From Aquitalea pelogenes (GTDB lineage Bacteria > Pseudomonadota > Gammaproteobacteria > Burkholderiales > Chromobacteriaceae): a stretch of 64,000 nt of DNA. A model generated the notes under the pieces. It ran no database searches. It worked only from the letters and a program-made list of their open reading frames with translations, and was not told where the DNA came from. A program made the translations under genes and the position numbers. The stretch covers positions 1 to 64,000 of the forward strand of contig NZ_LNQV01000024.1 of NCBI RefSeq assembly GCF_001515305.1, read 5' to 3'. Numbering within the stretch: the stretch's first letter is position 1; every line of letters starts with the position of its first letter. This document shows positions 37,303 through 47,006 of this stretch, one piece after another.

Positions 37303-38910
37303 TTAGCGCTTGTGCCACTTGCTGAAGTTATCGGTCAGTTGCGCCAGATCGACCGAAGTTTCCGCCAGATGACTGGCACTTTCACCAATGGAATGGGTGG
37401 TATTGAGGTCTTGTTCCGACAAGGCATTCAACTGCTCCAGTGCAGCGGCCATCACATTGATGGAGTCGGACTTGCTGCCCATTTCCTGCGCCAGTTGCGC
37501 TGCCTGACGGCTGGATTGCTCGGCTGCTTCAATCAGGCCCTGCAGATTGCCGGATGACAGGCGGATCTGGCCGTTCACCTCGCCCACCTCCTCCACCGTG
37601 GCATCCATGCTGCTGACCGCGCTATGGGTGATCTTGCCGATTTCCTCGACAATGCCGCCAATCGAATCGGTGGTATTGGTGGTGCGTTCCGCCAGCTTGC
37701 GTACTTCATCGGCCACCACGGCAAAACCACGGCCCATTTCACCGGCACGGGCTGCTTCGATGGCTGCATTCAGTGCCAGCAGATTGGTCTGATCGGCAAT
37801 TTCACGGATAAGCGCCGTCATGCTGCGAATCCGTGTCATCGCCTCGTCCAGTTCCACCATGGCAGTGCGTGACTGCGATACCACCGAAACAGCCCGCTCA
37901 GCAGCTGTGGTGGCGGCATCCATGGTCTGCCGTCCCTCGCGTGCCACGCGCTGGGTATGCTGTGAATCCTGCTGGTTATGCTCGGCCAGCCTCACCACGT
38001 CCTGAATGGCCACGCTGAGCGATTCCATATTGTGACTGATCTGGTTCAGCCCTTCGCGCTGCTCCACCGAGCGCGAAGCCAGCGCGTGCATGTCATCCAG
38101 CAAACCGTGCGCCTGCTGTTTGGTGTATTGACTGGCGCGCATCACATCGGCAATGGTGGCACGATAGTGAATGCGCAGCGCCTCCATTGAAGAGAGCACC
38201 TTGCCTGCCAGGCCGCCTTCACGGGCCTCGACCGCATGATCCAGCCGGCCTTCCTGCAAATCCTGAAAACGTTGATCCAGCACGCCCAGCACCGCGCGCA
38301 AGCGTACCCAGGCCCATACCCCTGCGCCGAAGGCCAGCAGGCATCCGGCAATGCCCGTCATTTCGCGGATGGCACTGATGGAGTCCGGCAGGAAAAAGGA
38401 CACAATGGCCAGCAACAAACCGACCAGCGAGAACACCGGTGCCAGCTTGAAGACATCCGGCTGGCGCGCATAGCGTTGTAGCGTGGACGGCAGAGTAGCC
38501 TTCTTGTCCTGTACCTGACGATACAGGGCGGCTGCGGCGTCGACATCCTGCCGGTTCGGGCGCGAGCGCACCGACATGTATCCCACGATACGGCCATGTT
38601 CGGTGATGGGTGTGACATAGGCCTCCACCCAGTAGAAATCGCCATTCTTGGCCCGGTTTTTCACAATGCCGCGCCAGGGCTTGCCTGCCTTTACCGTATC
38701 CCACAGGTCGGCAAATGCGGATGGCGGCATGTCCGGGTGGCGCACGATATTGTGGTTTTTACCCAGCAGCTCGTCTTCGGTAAAACCACTGATGTCGATG
38801 AATGCCCGGTTGGCGTAGGTGATGCTGCCTTTTACATCGGTCTTGGTGACGATGGGATTGACAGGATCGACCATCAGTTCGTTGGTGGTAACCGGCAGAT
38901 TGATCTTCAT
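37303..38910 (-). CDS. PAS-containing methyl-accepting chemotaxis protein, Aer-like
   Basis: A 535-aa energy- or redox-taxis type receptor. A PAS domain occupies residues about 15-120 ([43 protein letters not shown]). Two adjacent membrane segments follow at about 155-205 with almost no periplasmic loop, then a HAMP-like linker and the signalling domain, whose hairpin tip is [20 protein letters not shown]. This layout equals Aer, in which PAS binds FAD. It is monocistronic with a terminator shared with the MaoC gene. Confidence 0.92.
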   Translation of the reverse strand: MKINLPVTTNELMVDPVNPIVTKTDVKGSITYANRAFIDISGFTEDELLGKNHNIVRHPDMPPSAFADLWDTVKAGKPWRGIVKNRAKNGDFYWVEAYVTPITEHGRIVGYMSVRSRPNRQDVDAAAALYRQVQDKKATLPSTLQRYARQPDVFKLAPVFSLVGLLLAIVSFFLPDSISAIREMTGIAGCLLAFGAGVWAWVRLRAVLGVLDQRFQDLQEGRLDHAVEAREGGLAGKVLSSMEALRIHYRATIADVMRASQYTKQQAHGLLDDMHALASRSVEQREGLNQISHNMESLSVAIQDVVRLAEHNQQDSQHTQRVAREGRQTMDAATTAAERAVSVVSQSRTAMVELDEAMTRIRSMTALIREIADQTNLLALNAAIEAARAGEMGRGFAVVADEVRKLAERTTNTTDSIGGIVEEIGKITHSAVSSMDATVEEVGEVNGQIRLSSGNLQGLIEAAEQSSRQAAQLAQEMGSKSDSINVMAAALEQLNALSEQDLNTTHSIGESASHLAETSVDLAQLTDNFSKWHKR

Positions 38911-39035
38911 TTGATGAGCGTTCTTTTGATAGTTTTAATTATTTGTAAGATTCAGTTGAATCCCACTATTCTAACAACAAAGCCACTCTTCAGAATATGC
39001 AAGCCACCACTATTTACCAATCCATTTGGACATGA

Positions 39036-39057
39036 AAAAGCCCGCAAAATGCGGGCT
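39036..39057 (-). terminator. Terminator of guaC
   Basis: Stem AGCCCGCA / TGCGGGCT with a three-base loop and a T-run on the minus strand, 28 bases past the guaC stop. Confidence 0.85.
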
Positions 39058-39084
39058 GTTGCAATGAATGTTCTCTCCCGGTTC

Positions 39085-40035
39085 TCAGCGATAAACCTGA
39101 ATCATCTGGACATCACGCAAGGCTGACAGATCACGGCCACCGGCATAGCTGACCGACGATTGCAGATCCTCTTTCAGTTCACGCAGCAGTTTGCCAATGC
39201 TGCCCTTGTATTCCACCAGAATCTTCTTGCCTTCCACATTGACATAGGCACCCTTGTTGAACTGCGAGGCGCTGCCAAAGTATTCCTTGTAATGCTTGCC
39301 GTTGATTTCGACAATTTCACCCGCCGATTCGTCGTAACCGGCAAACAGCGAACCGGCCATGATCATGCTGGCACCGCAGGCCAGGGCCTTGGCCATGTCG
39401 CCATGCTCCACAATGCCGCCATCAGCAATCACCGGCACGCTGACCGCTGCTGCGCAGTCACGCACGGTGGAAACCATCGGGCGGTGAAAACCGGTCTTGT
39501 TCTTGGTGATGCAGACCCGGCCACCGGCAATGCCGGCCTTGATGGCATCGCAGCCCCAGCTTTCCAGGTCACGGGCGGCGTCGGCCGTGGCAATATTGCC
39601 GCCAATCAGGAAGCTGCCCGGGAAAGTGTCCTTGATATGCTTGATCATGCGCTCGGCCTTGACGCACCAGGCATTGGCCACATCCAGGGTGATGTATTCC
39701 GGCGTCAGGCCAGCGGCTTTCAGTTCTGCCAGCTGTTGCAGGGTGTCTTCGTTGACACCGGCGCTGATGGAGGCAAACAGGCCCTTCTCATGCATGGCCG
39801 CGGTAAAACGGCAGGCATCCACATTGAAGCGGTGCATGGTGTAGAACCAGCCCAGCCGGGCAAAAGCCTCGCAGGTTTCTTCGTCCACCACCGATTTCAT
39901 GTTGGAGGGGTAGATGGGCATGTCAAAACGGCGCGGCCCGAATTGAACCGAGGTATCGCATTCCTTGCGGCTGTCGACAATGGTTTTTCTCGGGACGAGG
40001 TACACGTCGCCATAGTTCAGTTCGGTATTCATCAT
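39085..40035 (-). CDS. guaC: GMP reductase
   Basis: A 316-aa TIM-barrel enzyme of the IMPDH/GMPR family converting GMP to IMP with NADPH. The segment IKAGIAGGRVCITKNKTGF holds the catalytic cysteine, and VIADGGIVEHGDMAKALACGASMIMAGSLFAG is the phosphate-binding region. No CBS domains are present, which separates it from IMP dehydrogenase. The start is placed at the first of two ATGs at 40035, behind GAAGGGAA; the open frame extends 40 codons further without family character. Confidence 0.93.
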   Translation of the reverse strand: MMNTELNYGDVYLVPRKTIVDSRKECDTSVQFGPRRFDMPIYPSNMKSVVDEETCEAFARLGWFYTMHRFNVDACRFTAAMHEKGLFASISAGVNEDTLQQLAELKAAGLTPEYITLDVANAWCVKAERMIKHIKDTFPGSFLIGGNIATADAARDLESWGCDAIKAGIAGGRVCITKNKTGFHRPMVSTVRDCAAAVSVPVIADGGIVEHGDMAKALACGASMIMAGSLFAGYDESAGEIVEINGKHYKEYFGSASQFNKGAYVNVEGKKILVEYKGSIGKLLRELKEDLQSSVSYAGGRDLSALRDVQMIQVYR

Positions 40036-40087
40036 GCAAGTATTCCCTTCAGGCTGTAGACGATAAAAATGCAGGGGCCCCAATAAA

Positions 40088-40114
40088 AAGCGGGAGCCAC
40101 ATGGGCTCCCGCTT
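40088..40114 (-). terminator. Terminator or attenuator between ParA-like gene and guaC
   Basis: 11-bp stem AAGCGGGAGCC / GGCTCCCGCTT, five-base loop, T-run on the minus strand. It is 105 bases past the ParA-like stop and 52 bases before the guaC start, so it either ends the upstream transcript or lies in the guaC leader. Confidence 0.85.
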
Positions 40115-40218
40115 ACGGATTCTCCTGCGCCGCCGTTCTGTTGGCTCGCACGCAATTACCGGCTGACTCTACGCCGGCAATATCTTCACGTCAAGAGATA
40201 AATGCTTCATGCGAAGAT

Positions 40219-40869
40219 TTATTTATCAAACCAGCAGGATTCATCCTGCTCTCCCAGCCAGCTCAGGATGGGCTGCCAGGCTTCACGGTCTTTTCTGGTA
40301 CGCGACTCAGGCAGATCGAACAAGGTCATGCCCGATGCGGCCGCCTGAACGTATAACTGGGTGTCTCGCAACCAGCTGAGCACCGGCACATCATGTTCGG
40401 CCAGAAAGCGTTCCAGCTCTTTTGCCGAGCGGGTGCGCGGGTCCACCCGCATGCCCACCACCGCCATGAACACCTTGTTCTTGCGTACCGCTTTTTCCGC
40501 CAGCAATTGTTCGAAAAACTCGCCACTGGCCCACATATCGAAAGGGGAAGGTTGAATCGGAATCAGGATGCGTTCGACCCGGGACACCAGCGCCGCCATT
40601 TTCTTGCCATGCAGACCGGCACCACTGTCCAGGATGACCACTTCGGTGCCCTTGGGCGGCTTGGCCGGAGCGCCTGCTGCTACTTCCCAGCCCTGAATGC
40701 GCGGCAGGCTGTCAGCGCGTTGCTGCAACCAGCGCAAGGAAGATTGCTGGCGATCCACGTCGCCCAGCATGACATTGCGGCCGGAACTGGCAAAGTAACC
40801 AGCCAGGTTGGTGGCTAGAGTGGACTTGCCGCTCCCGCCCTTGGGATTCGCTACCAGCACAGACTGCAC
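40219..40869 (-). CDS. ParA-family ATPase
   Basis: A 216-aa deviant-Walker ATPase: NPKGGSGKSTLATNLA at the N-terminus with the signature lysine, then LGDVDRQQSSLRWL and VVILDSGAGLHG. It lacks a ParB partner and parS-like site nearby, so a role in positioning a protein complex (as MipZ- or ParC-like proteins do) is as likely as DNA segregation. Monocistronic on the minus strand, with its terminator or a leader hairpin downstream. Confidence 0.88.
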   Translation of the reverse strand: MQSVLVANPKGGSGKSTLATNLAGYFASSGRNVMLGDVDRQQSSLRWLQQRADSLPRIQGWEVAAGAPAKPPKGTEVVILDSGAGLHGKKMAALVSRVERILIPIQPSPFDMWASGEFFEQLLAEKAVRKNKVFMAVVGMRVDPRTRSAKELERFLAEHDVPVLSWLRDTQLYVQAAASGMTLFDLPESRTRKDREAWQPILSWLGEQDESCWFDK

Positions 40870-40972
40870 ACAGACCCCCGATTGCTTGGTGATGAACCAC
40901 TATACCAGAGTCATTACCCTTGCAGGCGGCCGCCTGCCGCATTAGGCTGACACGCCGGAGGAAAGCAAACCA

Positions 40973-41631
40973 ATGAAACCAAGCATGCAAGCCATCCTGT
41001 TCGACATGGACGGGCTGATGATCGACACCGAAAGCATCAGCGGCCAATCCTGGCTGCGCGCCGCTGACGAGGTGGGCGTGGAGATTCCCGAAGCGGTGAT
41101 CCTGGGCATGGTGGGCCTGTCGGTCACCAAAAGCCTGGACTATGTGGCCCAGCACTTTCAGGACCGCACGCTGGCAGAAACACTCAGCCAGCATTGCCGT
41201 CATCACTATCGCGAACTGCTGACCCATGGCGAGCTCAAGCTCAAGAGCGGCATCATCGAGGTGCTGGACTGGGTGGAAAGCCGGGAGCTGCCGCGCGCCG
41301 TGGCCACCTCCACCCAGCGCCAGATGTGTGACCTGAAACTGCGTCGCAGCGGGCTTGGCCCTTATTTCCACCACACTGTCGCCGGCGATGAAGTGGCCAA
41401 CACCAAACCGGCGCCCGATGTCTACCTGGCTGCGGCAAGCAGACTGCAGATCGCACCGCAGCATTGCGTGGTGCTGGAGGATTCGCTCACCGGCATGCAA
41501 GCCGGACTGCCGCCGGCATGCGGGTAATCCTGGTGCCGGACATGGTGAAACCGCAAGCCCACCAGACCACGGGAGCGCTGGCGGTATGTGACGACCTGCA
41601 CCAGGCGCTGGAACTGCTAAAGACACTGTAA
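40973..41631 (+). pseudogene. HAD-superfamily phosphatase (beta-phosphoglucomutase-like), frameshifted as given
   Basis: A HAD hydrolase of the phosphoglycolate phosphatase/beta-phosphoglucomutase group, with motif I LFDMDGLMIDTE, motif II ATSTQRQ and motif III/IV TKPAPDVYLAA and VLEDSLTGMQAG. At about 41510 the frame meets an early stop after GLPPACG, while the next frame continues with GMRVILVPDMVKPQ to a TAA at 41631. One extra base (TGGCCGCC in place of TGCCGCC) restores 219 aa with the normal C-terminus. A GGAGG ribosome-binding site precedes the ATG and a strong terminator follows. The substrate is unknown. Confidence 0.88.
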
Positions 41632-41662
41632 GACCAGCCCTGCCAGCAGCCAGTCGCAGCAA

Positions 41663-41693
41663 AAACAAGGCCGCCAGAGAGGCGGCCTTGTTT
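41663..41693. terminator. Bidirectional terminator
   Basis: 13-bp stem AAACAAGGCCGCC / GGCGGCCTTGTTT with loop AGAGA, between the convergent HAD and DHH genes. Confidence 0.92.
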
Positions 41694-41713
41694 CTTGTAC
41701 CGTGCCCGGCGTA

Positions 41714-42643
41714 TCAGCCCTGTGCGCGAATGCGCGAAATCAGCTCGTCGCGAATATCTTCGTATTGATCCACGCTGACCTGGCACGTCCCGGCAGCTTC
41801 ATGGCCACCACCGCCGTATTGCAACATCAGCGCGCCGACATTGGTACGGCTGCTGCGGTCGATGATGGATTTGCCGGTGGCAAACACGATGTTCTGCTTG
41901 TTCAGGCCCCACATCATGTGGATGGAAATATTGCATTCCGGGTACATGGCATACACCAGGAAGCGGTTGGCCGGGTAAATGGTTTCCTCCAGCAACAGGT
42001 TCAGCAGCACCAGATTGCCATGCACCTTGGCACAACGGGCGATCTGTTCGCGCGCCTGGTCCTGATACTGCATGTACAGGTCCACCCGCTCCTTCACATC
42101 CGGCAAGGCCAGGATCTCCTCGATGCTGTGGTCGCGGCAATAGCCGATCAAATCCATCATCAGCTGATAGTTGCTGACGGTGAAATTACGGAAGCGGCCA
42201 AGACCGGTTCGCGCATCCATCAGGTAATTGAGCAGCACCCAGCCGGTGGGGTTGAGGATTTCTTCGCGGGAGAACTGGGCAGAGTCGGCCTTGTCCACCG
42301 CAGCCATCATTTCGTCACTGATGCGCGGAAATGCCTGCTTGCCACCAAAATGGTCGTACACCACACGGGCTGCGGAAGGCGCGGCCGGGTCGATGATGTG
42401 ATTGGCATGCTGCTCGTTGCGCAGGGTTTCAGAAAAATGGTGGTCGAATGCCAGATACGCACCGGGCACATACGGCAGGTTGGTGGTGATGTCCCGCTCG
42501 GTGATTTCAATCTTGCCATCCTGCATGTCCTTGGGATGGACAAACTTGATGTCATTCACCATACCCAGCTCATTCAACAGCACGGCACACACCAGGCCGT
42601 CAAAATCACTGCGTGTCACCAGACGGTATTGCTGCTGCGACAT
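41714..42643 (-). CDS. DHH-family phosphoesterase
   Basis: A 309-aa protein with the DHH superfamily pattern: SDFDGLVCAVLL (metal ligands), FDHHFSE (the DHH motif), and the C-terminal DHHA1 signature GGGGHEAAGTCQV. Members cleave polyphosphate, nanoRNA or cyclic dinucleotides, and the sequence does not decide between these. The two domains are complete. It is monocistronic, ending in the terminator shared with the HAD gene. Confidence 0.9.
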   Translation of the reverse strand: MSQQQYRLVTRSDFDGLVCAVLLNELGMVNDIKFVHPKDMQDGKIEITERDITTNLPYVPGAYLAFDHHFSETLRNEQHANHIIDPAAPSAARVVYDHFGGKQAFPRISDEMMAAVDKADSAQFSREEILNPTGWVLLNYLMDARTGLGRFRNFTVSNYQLMMDLIGYCRDHSIEEILALPDVKERVDLYMQYQDQAREQIARCAKVHGNLVLLNLLLEETIYPANRFLVYAMYPECNISIHMMWGLNKQNIVFATGKSIIDRSSRTNVGALMLQYGGGGHEAAGTCQVSVDQYEDIRDELISRIRAQG

Positions 42644-42732
42644 GTCATTCTCCCCGCTTGGCCAGACAAGCCGGCCTGAATACTGTGATGGACCGCTACA
42701 CCGGAAATGCAGATGCCACTCCGGCAGCGAGA

Positions 42733-43323
42733 TTAATTTTCGTGCGTCATGAAATATACCTCACCGGCCAACAGGTCGTGCAAGCGCATTTGCAGGCTGG
42801 TGCACTGGTTTTGAGGCAGGCTGAGGCTCAGTTCCACCTGTTCACCATAGTCGGCAGACAGCACGGCAATCTGCAAGGCTTCACAATGCCGGCGAAAGCG
42901 TGCCTCGTCCGCAAAGGCAATACGGGCGCGGCATTGCGTCATCACCACCACCGGCACTGCTTGCGACAGCAGCAGCGCTTCGTTCAGGGCCTGGGTATAT
43001 GCCCGCACCAGGCCACCGGCACCCAGCTTGACGCCACCAAAATAGCGCACCACCACGGCCAGCACATTATGCAATTGCTTGTGCATCAGTACGTTATACA
43101 TGGGACGGGCCGCCGTGCCGGAAGGCTCGCCATCGTCATCCAGCATGGAGTCGCCATCCACCAGCAGTACTGCGCAGTAATGACGGGCATCGGGATAGCG
43201 GGCGCGCAGTGCATCGAGATGCTGCATGGCTTCTTCACGCCGGGAAACCGGGTACACAAAGGCAAGAAAGCGGCTTTTTTTGATTTCGATTTCTGCAGCA
43301 ACAGGGGCTGCCAGTTGAAACAT
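42733..43323 (-). CDS. yigZ: YigZ/IMPACT-family protein
   Basis: A 196-aa protein of the IMPACT family, cytosolic and of uncertain role in translation or stress. The central signature DDGEPSGTAARPMYNVL and VVVRYFGGVKLGAGGLVRAY are complete. Length is close to E. coli YigZ (204). It stands alone between the DHH gene and the NfeD-like region. Confidence 0.9.
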   Translation of the reverse strand: MFQLAAPVAAEIEIKKSRFLAFVYPVSRREEAMQHLDALRARYPDARHYCAVLLVDGDSMLDDDGEPSGTAARPMYNVLMHKQLHNVLAVVVRYFGGVKLGAGGLVRAYTQALNEALLLSQAVPVVVMTQCRARIAFADEARFRRHCEALQIAVLSADYGEQVELSLSLPQNQCTSLQMRLHDLLAGEVYFMTHEN

Positions 43324-43418
43324 TTATACCTGTCCTGAAGTCTTAGTCATTAGCGCATGGTAGCGTGCTTTCCCGCCAGCGTGCGCCATTAACCGTTCAA
43401 CCCTCCGGGAGTCATGCG

Positions 43419-43547
43419 ATGAACCTGCTACTGATCTGCCTGACCCTACTGCTGGAAGCCTGCTGGCTGGCACTGGAAAAGTTCTGGCTTGATCCAGCGC
43501 AAGCTGTCGCTTTGCGCTCTACCCTCCCTGACCCGGACCACCGCTGA
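43419..43547 (+). CDS. Possible 42-aa single-pass membrane peptide
   Basis: A short ORF beginning MNLLLICLTLLLEACWLALEK, so one hydrophobic helix, preceded by GGGAGTC eight bases before the ATG. No homologue is recognised. It may be a small membrane protein or chance; context gives no support beyond the ribosome-binding site. Confidence 0.35.
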   Translation: MNLLLICLTLLLEACWLALEKFWLDPAQAVALRSTLPDPDHR

Positions 43548-43614
43548 AAGCAGTTGTCTTGGACCCGTTTCGGCATGAGAATGCCTAATCTTTCGTCATG
43601 AAAGCAGGCTAACC

Positions 43615-44055
43615 TTGACTCCTACCCTGTGGCTGATCGGCGCATTGCTGGCGCTGATGGCCGAATTCATGTCCGGCACGTTCTACTTGCTGGTCATCGC
43701 GGTGGCGCTGGCCGCCGGTGGCGTTGCCAGCCTGCTGGGCGGCAGTGAGGCACTGTGCTGGACACTGGCCAGCCTGGGCGGCATTGCCGGTGTGGTGGCG
43801 GTAAGCCGCTGGCGCAAACGACAGCCACCTGCTGCGCTGCCAGGCAAGGCAGCCCCGGACGATCCGGACATCGGCCAGCTGGTGCGCGTAATCAGCCGGA
43901 TCGACAAGCAAAACCTGCGTGTGCATTATCGCGGTACCGAATGGCAGGCCCGTGCACAGGATGCCAGCGCGCTGGCACCGGGTGACAGCGCCGCCATCGC
44001 CGGGCGCGACGGCAATGTACTGCTCCTTACCACCCCACAACAAGAAAGCCGATAA
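43615..44055 (+). CDS. NfeD-like membrane protein
   Basis: A 146-aa protein with two to three membrane segments in the first 65 residues and a C-terminal OB-fold typical of NfeD (GQLVRVISRIDKQNLRVHYRGTEWQA). It starts with TTG behind AAAGCAGG. It is directly followed by an SPFH/stomatin gene; NfeD and stomatin pairs form membrane microdomain complexes and are commonly coded together. Confidence 0.88.
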   Translation: MTPTLWLIGALLALMAEFMSGTFYLLVIAVALAAGGVASLLGGSEALCWTLASLGGIAGVVAVSRWRKRQPPAALPGKAAPDDPDIGQLVRVISRIDKQNLRVHYRGTEWQARAQDASALAPGDSAAIAGRDGNVLLLTTPQQESR

Positions 44056-44057
44056 TC

Positions 44058-44999
44058 ATGGAATTCGTCATTGTCCTGTTTGCTGCCGTGGTGATCTTCA
44101 TCATCAAGTCGGTCAAGGTGGTGCCGCAACAGCATGCCTATATCGTGGAGCGGCTGGGCCGCTATCACGCCACCCTGACACCGGGGCTGAACATCCTCAT
44201 CCCCTTCATCGACCGGCTGGCCTACAAGCACAGCCTGAAGGAAGTACCGCTGGATGTCCCCAGCCAGATCTGCATCACCCGCGACAATACCCAGTTGAAG
44301 GTGGACGGCATCCTGTATTTCCAGGTAACCGACCCGCAACGCGCTTCCTACGGCACCAGCGACTACCTGCTGGCCATCACCCAGCTGTCGCAAACCACCT
44401 TGCGCTCGGTAATCGGCAAGATGGAGCTGGACAAGACATTCGAAGAGCGTGATGAGATCAACCAGATCGTGGTGGCCTCGCTGGATGAAGCCGCCATCAA
44501 CTGGGGGGTGAAGGTGCTGCGCTATGAAATCAAGGACTTGGTGCCGCCGCAGGACATCCTGCATTCGATGCAGGCACAGATTACCGCCGAGCGGGAAAAA
44601 CGCGCCCGCATTGCCCAGTCCGAAGGGGTGAAGATGGAGCAGATCAACCTGGCCAACGGTGCGCGTGAAGCGGCCATCCAGAAGTCCCAGGGCGAAATGC
44701 AGGCCACCATCAATAACTCGGAAGGCAACAAGCAGGCTGCCATCAACAAGGCACAGGGTGAAGCCGAAGCACTGCGCCTGGTGGCCGATGCCACGGCAGA
44801 CGCAGTGCGGCGCGTCGCCGAGGCAGTGAAGGTGGACGGCGGTATCGAAGCAGTTAACCTCAAGGTGGCAGAGCAGTATGTTGCCGCCTTTGCCCAGCTG
44901 GCCAAGCAGAACAATACCGTCATCCTGCCGGCCAATGTGGCCGATGTCAGCGCCCTGGTGGCCACGGCGCTGAGCGTGGTCAAGCAAAGCAATCGTTAA
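44058..44999 (+). CDS. SPFH/Band 7 (stomatin-like, QmcA-type) protein
   Basis: A 313-aa protein anchored by one N-terminal membrane segment (residues 1-18), followed by the SPFH domain (YIVERLGRYHATLTPGLNIL; QICITRDNTQLKVDGILYFQV) and a long Ala/Glu-rich coiled coil (about 190-270). The C-terminal NNTVILPANVADVSALVATA is typical of QmcA-like proteins. It starts two bases after the NfeD-like gene and forms a complex with it by analogy. Confidence 0.93.
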   Translation: MEFVIVLFAAVVIFIIKSVKVVPQQHAYIVERLGRYHATLTPGLNILIPFIDRLAYKHSLKEVPLDVPSQICITRDNTQLKVDGILYFQVTDPQRASYGTSDYLLAITQLSQTTLRSVIGKMELDKTFEERDEINQIVVASLDEAAINWGVKVLRYEIKDLVPPQDILHSMQAQITAEREKRARIAQSEGVKMEQINLANGAREAAIQKSQGEMQATINNSEGNKQAAINKAQGEAEALRLVADATADAVRRVAEAVKVDGGIEAVNLKVAEQYVAAFAQLAKQNNTVILPANVADVSALVATALSVVKQSNR

Positions 45000-45015
45000 C
45001 ACTTATGTCATTTTC

Positions 45016-45051
45016 GCAGCCTGCTCCTGTCTTGTATAACAGGCAGGCTGC
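45016..45051 (+). promoter_or_regulatory. Long hairpin in the yciB leader
   Basis: Outer stem GCAGCCTG / CAGGCTGC and inner stem CCTGT / ACAGG with an 8-base loop. There is no T-run, and it ends 16 bases before the yciB ATG, so it may mask the start or be a processing site. Confidence 0.5.
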
Positions 45052-45067
45052 CCCCATAATCAGCCGC

Positions 45068-45601
45068 ATGAAATTCTTATCCGACTTCCTTCCGGTAGCC
45101 CTGTTCTTCGGCAGTTACCTGATTACCCATGACATGTTCCTGGCCACCAAGGTTCTGGTGGCAGCAACCGCCCTGCTGTTTGCCTGGACCTGGTTCAAGC
45201 ACCGCAAGGTGGATGCCATGCAATGGATCAACCTGGTCCTCAGCGTGGTGCTGGGTGCGGCTACCGTGATTTCCCACAACGACCTGTTCATCATCTGGAA
45301 ATTCACCGTGCTGTACTGGCTGATGGCCATCGCCTTGCTGGTGAGTGACTTCATGGGCAAGAACGGTCTGAAACTGCTGATGGGTGAGCAAATCCAGTTG
45401 CCGCAGCCCATCTGGCGCAAGCTGGCCTATGCCTGGGCCGTGTTTTTTGCCTCCATGGGCGCACTCAATCTGTATGTGGCTTTCAATTTCAGCCGCGAAA
45501 TCTGGCTGAGCTTCAAACTGTTTGGCAGTCTGGGCCTGATGGTGGTGTTCGTCATTGCGCAAAGCCTGTTCCTGTCCAAATACATCGAGGAAAAGAAATA
45601 A
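45068..45601 (+). CDS. yciB: Inner-membrane septation protein A (YciB)
   Basis: A 177-aa protein with five predicted membrane helices, involved in envelope integrity and septation. The N-terminal [18 protein letters not shown] and [19 protein letters not shown] are family hallmarks. An in-frame ATG at 45005 would add 21 residues that include a hairpin sequence; homologues start at MKF, so 45068 is preferred although no clear ribosome-binding site precedes it. Confidence 0.92.
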   Translation: MKFLSDFLPVALFFGSYLITHDMFLATKVLVAATALLFAWTWFKHRKVDAMQWINLVLSVVLGAATVISHNDLFIIWKFTVLYWLMAIALLVSDFMGKNGLKLLMGEQIQLPQPIWRKLAYAWAVFFASMGALNLYVAFNFSREIWLSFKLFGSLGLMVVFVIAQSLFLSKYIEEKK

Positions 45602-45903
45602 TGCTGTATATCATCAGCGGCCAGGATCACCCCGGCTCCCTGGAAAAGCGTCTTGCTGCACGTCCGGAACATCTGGCCCGTCTGTCCGCCTTGCAGGAAC
45701 AAGGCCGCCTGGTACTGGCCGGCCCCTGCCCGGCCATCGACAGCGTGGATCCGGGCAGCGCCGGTTTTACCGGCAGCCTGATCGTGGCTGAATTTGCCAG
45801 CCTGGAAGAAGCCCGCAACTGGGCCGATGCCGACCCCTATGTCGCCGCCGGCGTTTACGCCGCGGTGGAGGTGAAGCCCTTCCGCAAGGTATTCCCGGCA
45901 TGA
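45601..45903 (+). CDS. YciI-family protein
   Basis: A 100-aa ferredoxin-like-fold protein (YciI/YCII family), with conserved His15 (DHPGS) and Asp residues near [10 protein letters not shown] and [19 protein letters not shown]. The role is unclear in most bacteria. It overlaps the last base of yciB and the start of the BolA gene, an order seen in other proteobacteria. Confidence 0.9.
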   Translation: MLYIISGQDHPGSLEKRLAARPEHLARLSALQEQGRLVLAGPCPAIDSVDPGSAGFTGSLIVAEFASLEEARNWADADPYVAAGVYAAVEVKPFRKVFPA

Positions 45904-46166
45904 GCGATACCGTCGCACTGCTGCAGGCCGCCTTGCTGCAGCTGGCCCCGGAACATCTGGAAATCCATGACGACAGCGCGGCACATGCCGGCCATGCCGG
46001 TGCACGTTCGGGCGGCGGTCATTACGATGTCCTGATTGTCTCCACCCGCTTTGCCGGTCTGAACAGCGTCGCCCGTCACCGCCTGGTCTACGCGACACTT
46101 GGCGACTTGATGAAAACCCGGGTGCATGCGCTGGCCATCCGCGCACTGACACCTGAAGAACTTTGA
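45900..46166 (+). CDS. BolA-family protein
   Basis: An 88-aa BolA-like protein. The fold is seen as [39 protein letters not shown] and [13 protein letters not shown]. BolA proteins bind [2Fe-2S] with monothiol glutaredoxins or act in stress-related transcription. Its ATG overlaps the YciI stop by four bases, and a parvulin gene follows. Confidence 0.9.
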   Translation: MSDTVALLQAALLQLAPEHLEIHDDSAAHAGHAGARSGGGHYDVLIVSTRFAGLNSVARHRLVYATLGDLMKTRVHALAIRALTPEEL

Positions 46167-46185
46167 TTCCGAGGAAGAACCGTCA

Positions 46186-46974
46186 ATGAAAAAGAACCAC
46201 ATCGCCGCCTTGCTGCTGGCCGCAACCATCAGCGTTCCGGCCCTGGCCGAATCCATTGCCACCGTCAATGGCAAGTCCATCGACAAGACCGATCTGGACA
46301 ACGCTGTGGCCGTTGTCGTACAGAACAGCAATGGCAATGTGCAGGATTCCCCTGCCCTGCGTCAGCAGGTGAAGGACACCCTGATCAACCGTGAAGTGAT
46401 TCTGCAAGAAGCGCAGAACCGCAAGCTGGACCAGCAACCGGCCTTTATCAAGCGCATGGAAGAAGTGCGTCAGGACATGCTGCGTGAAGCGCTGTTTGCC
46501 GACCTGGTAAAGAACATCCCGATCACTGATGCCCAGCTGCAAGAACGCTACAACCAGACCCAAAGCAAGTTTGCCGGTACCAAGGACATCCACGCCCGCC
46601 AGATTACCGTTGGCAGCGAAGCTGATGCGATGAAGATCATCGACAGCCTGAAAAAGGGTGCCAAGTTTGACGAGCTGGCCAAAACCCGCTCACTGGACCC
46701 GGCAGCCAAGCAAAATGGCGGTGACATGGGCTGGGGTAATCTCGCACGCATGGAGCCGCAACTGGCTGACATCCTGAAAGACCTGAAAAAGGGTCAGTTC
46801 AGCAGCAAGCCGATGCAGACCCGCGTAGGCTGGATCATCTTCAAGGTAGAAGACATCCGTGATGCCAAACTGCCGCCGCTGGCAGAAGTAAAGCCGCAAA
46901 TCGAGCGTCAGCTGCAGGAAGAAGCCATTGCCAAGGCAGTGGATGATTTGCGCAGCAAGGCGAAAATCCAGTAA
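46186..46974 (+). CDS. Periplasmic parvulin-type peptidyl-prolyl isomerase (first paralogue)
   Basis: A 262-aa SurA/PrsA-like foldase with a Sec signal peptide cleaved after PALA, an N-terminal helical chaperone part (20-130) and a parvulin domain (about 135-225; HARQITVGSEADA to GGDMGWGNLARMEP). The ribosome-binding site is CCGAGGAAG. Directly followed by a second paralogue. Confidence 0.9.
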   Translation: MKKNHIAALLLAATISVPALAESIATVNGKSIDKTDLDNAVAVVVQNSNGNVQDSPALRQQVKDTLINREVILQEAQNRKLDQQPAFIKRMEEVRQDMLREALFADLVKNIPITDAQLQERYNQTQSKFAGTKDIHARQITVGSEADAMKIIDSLKKGAKFDELAKTRSLDPAAKQNGGDMGWGNLARMEPQLADILKDLKKGQFSSKPMQTRVGWIIFKVEDIRDAKLPPLAEVKPQIERQLQEEAIAKAVDDLRSKAKIQ

Positions 46975-47006
46975 CACCACCCCGTCGTAACAACAGGAAA
47001 TACAAT

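Noticed and set aside
38596-39126. 176-aa plus-strand ORF opposite the chemoreceptor start
   Set aside because: Antisense of the PAS domain and of the guaC terminator.
40036-40120. Purine riboswitch in the guaC leader
   Set aside because: The leader is too short and only one terminator-like stem is present; no aptamer-like junction.
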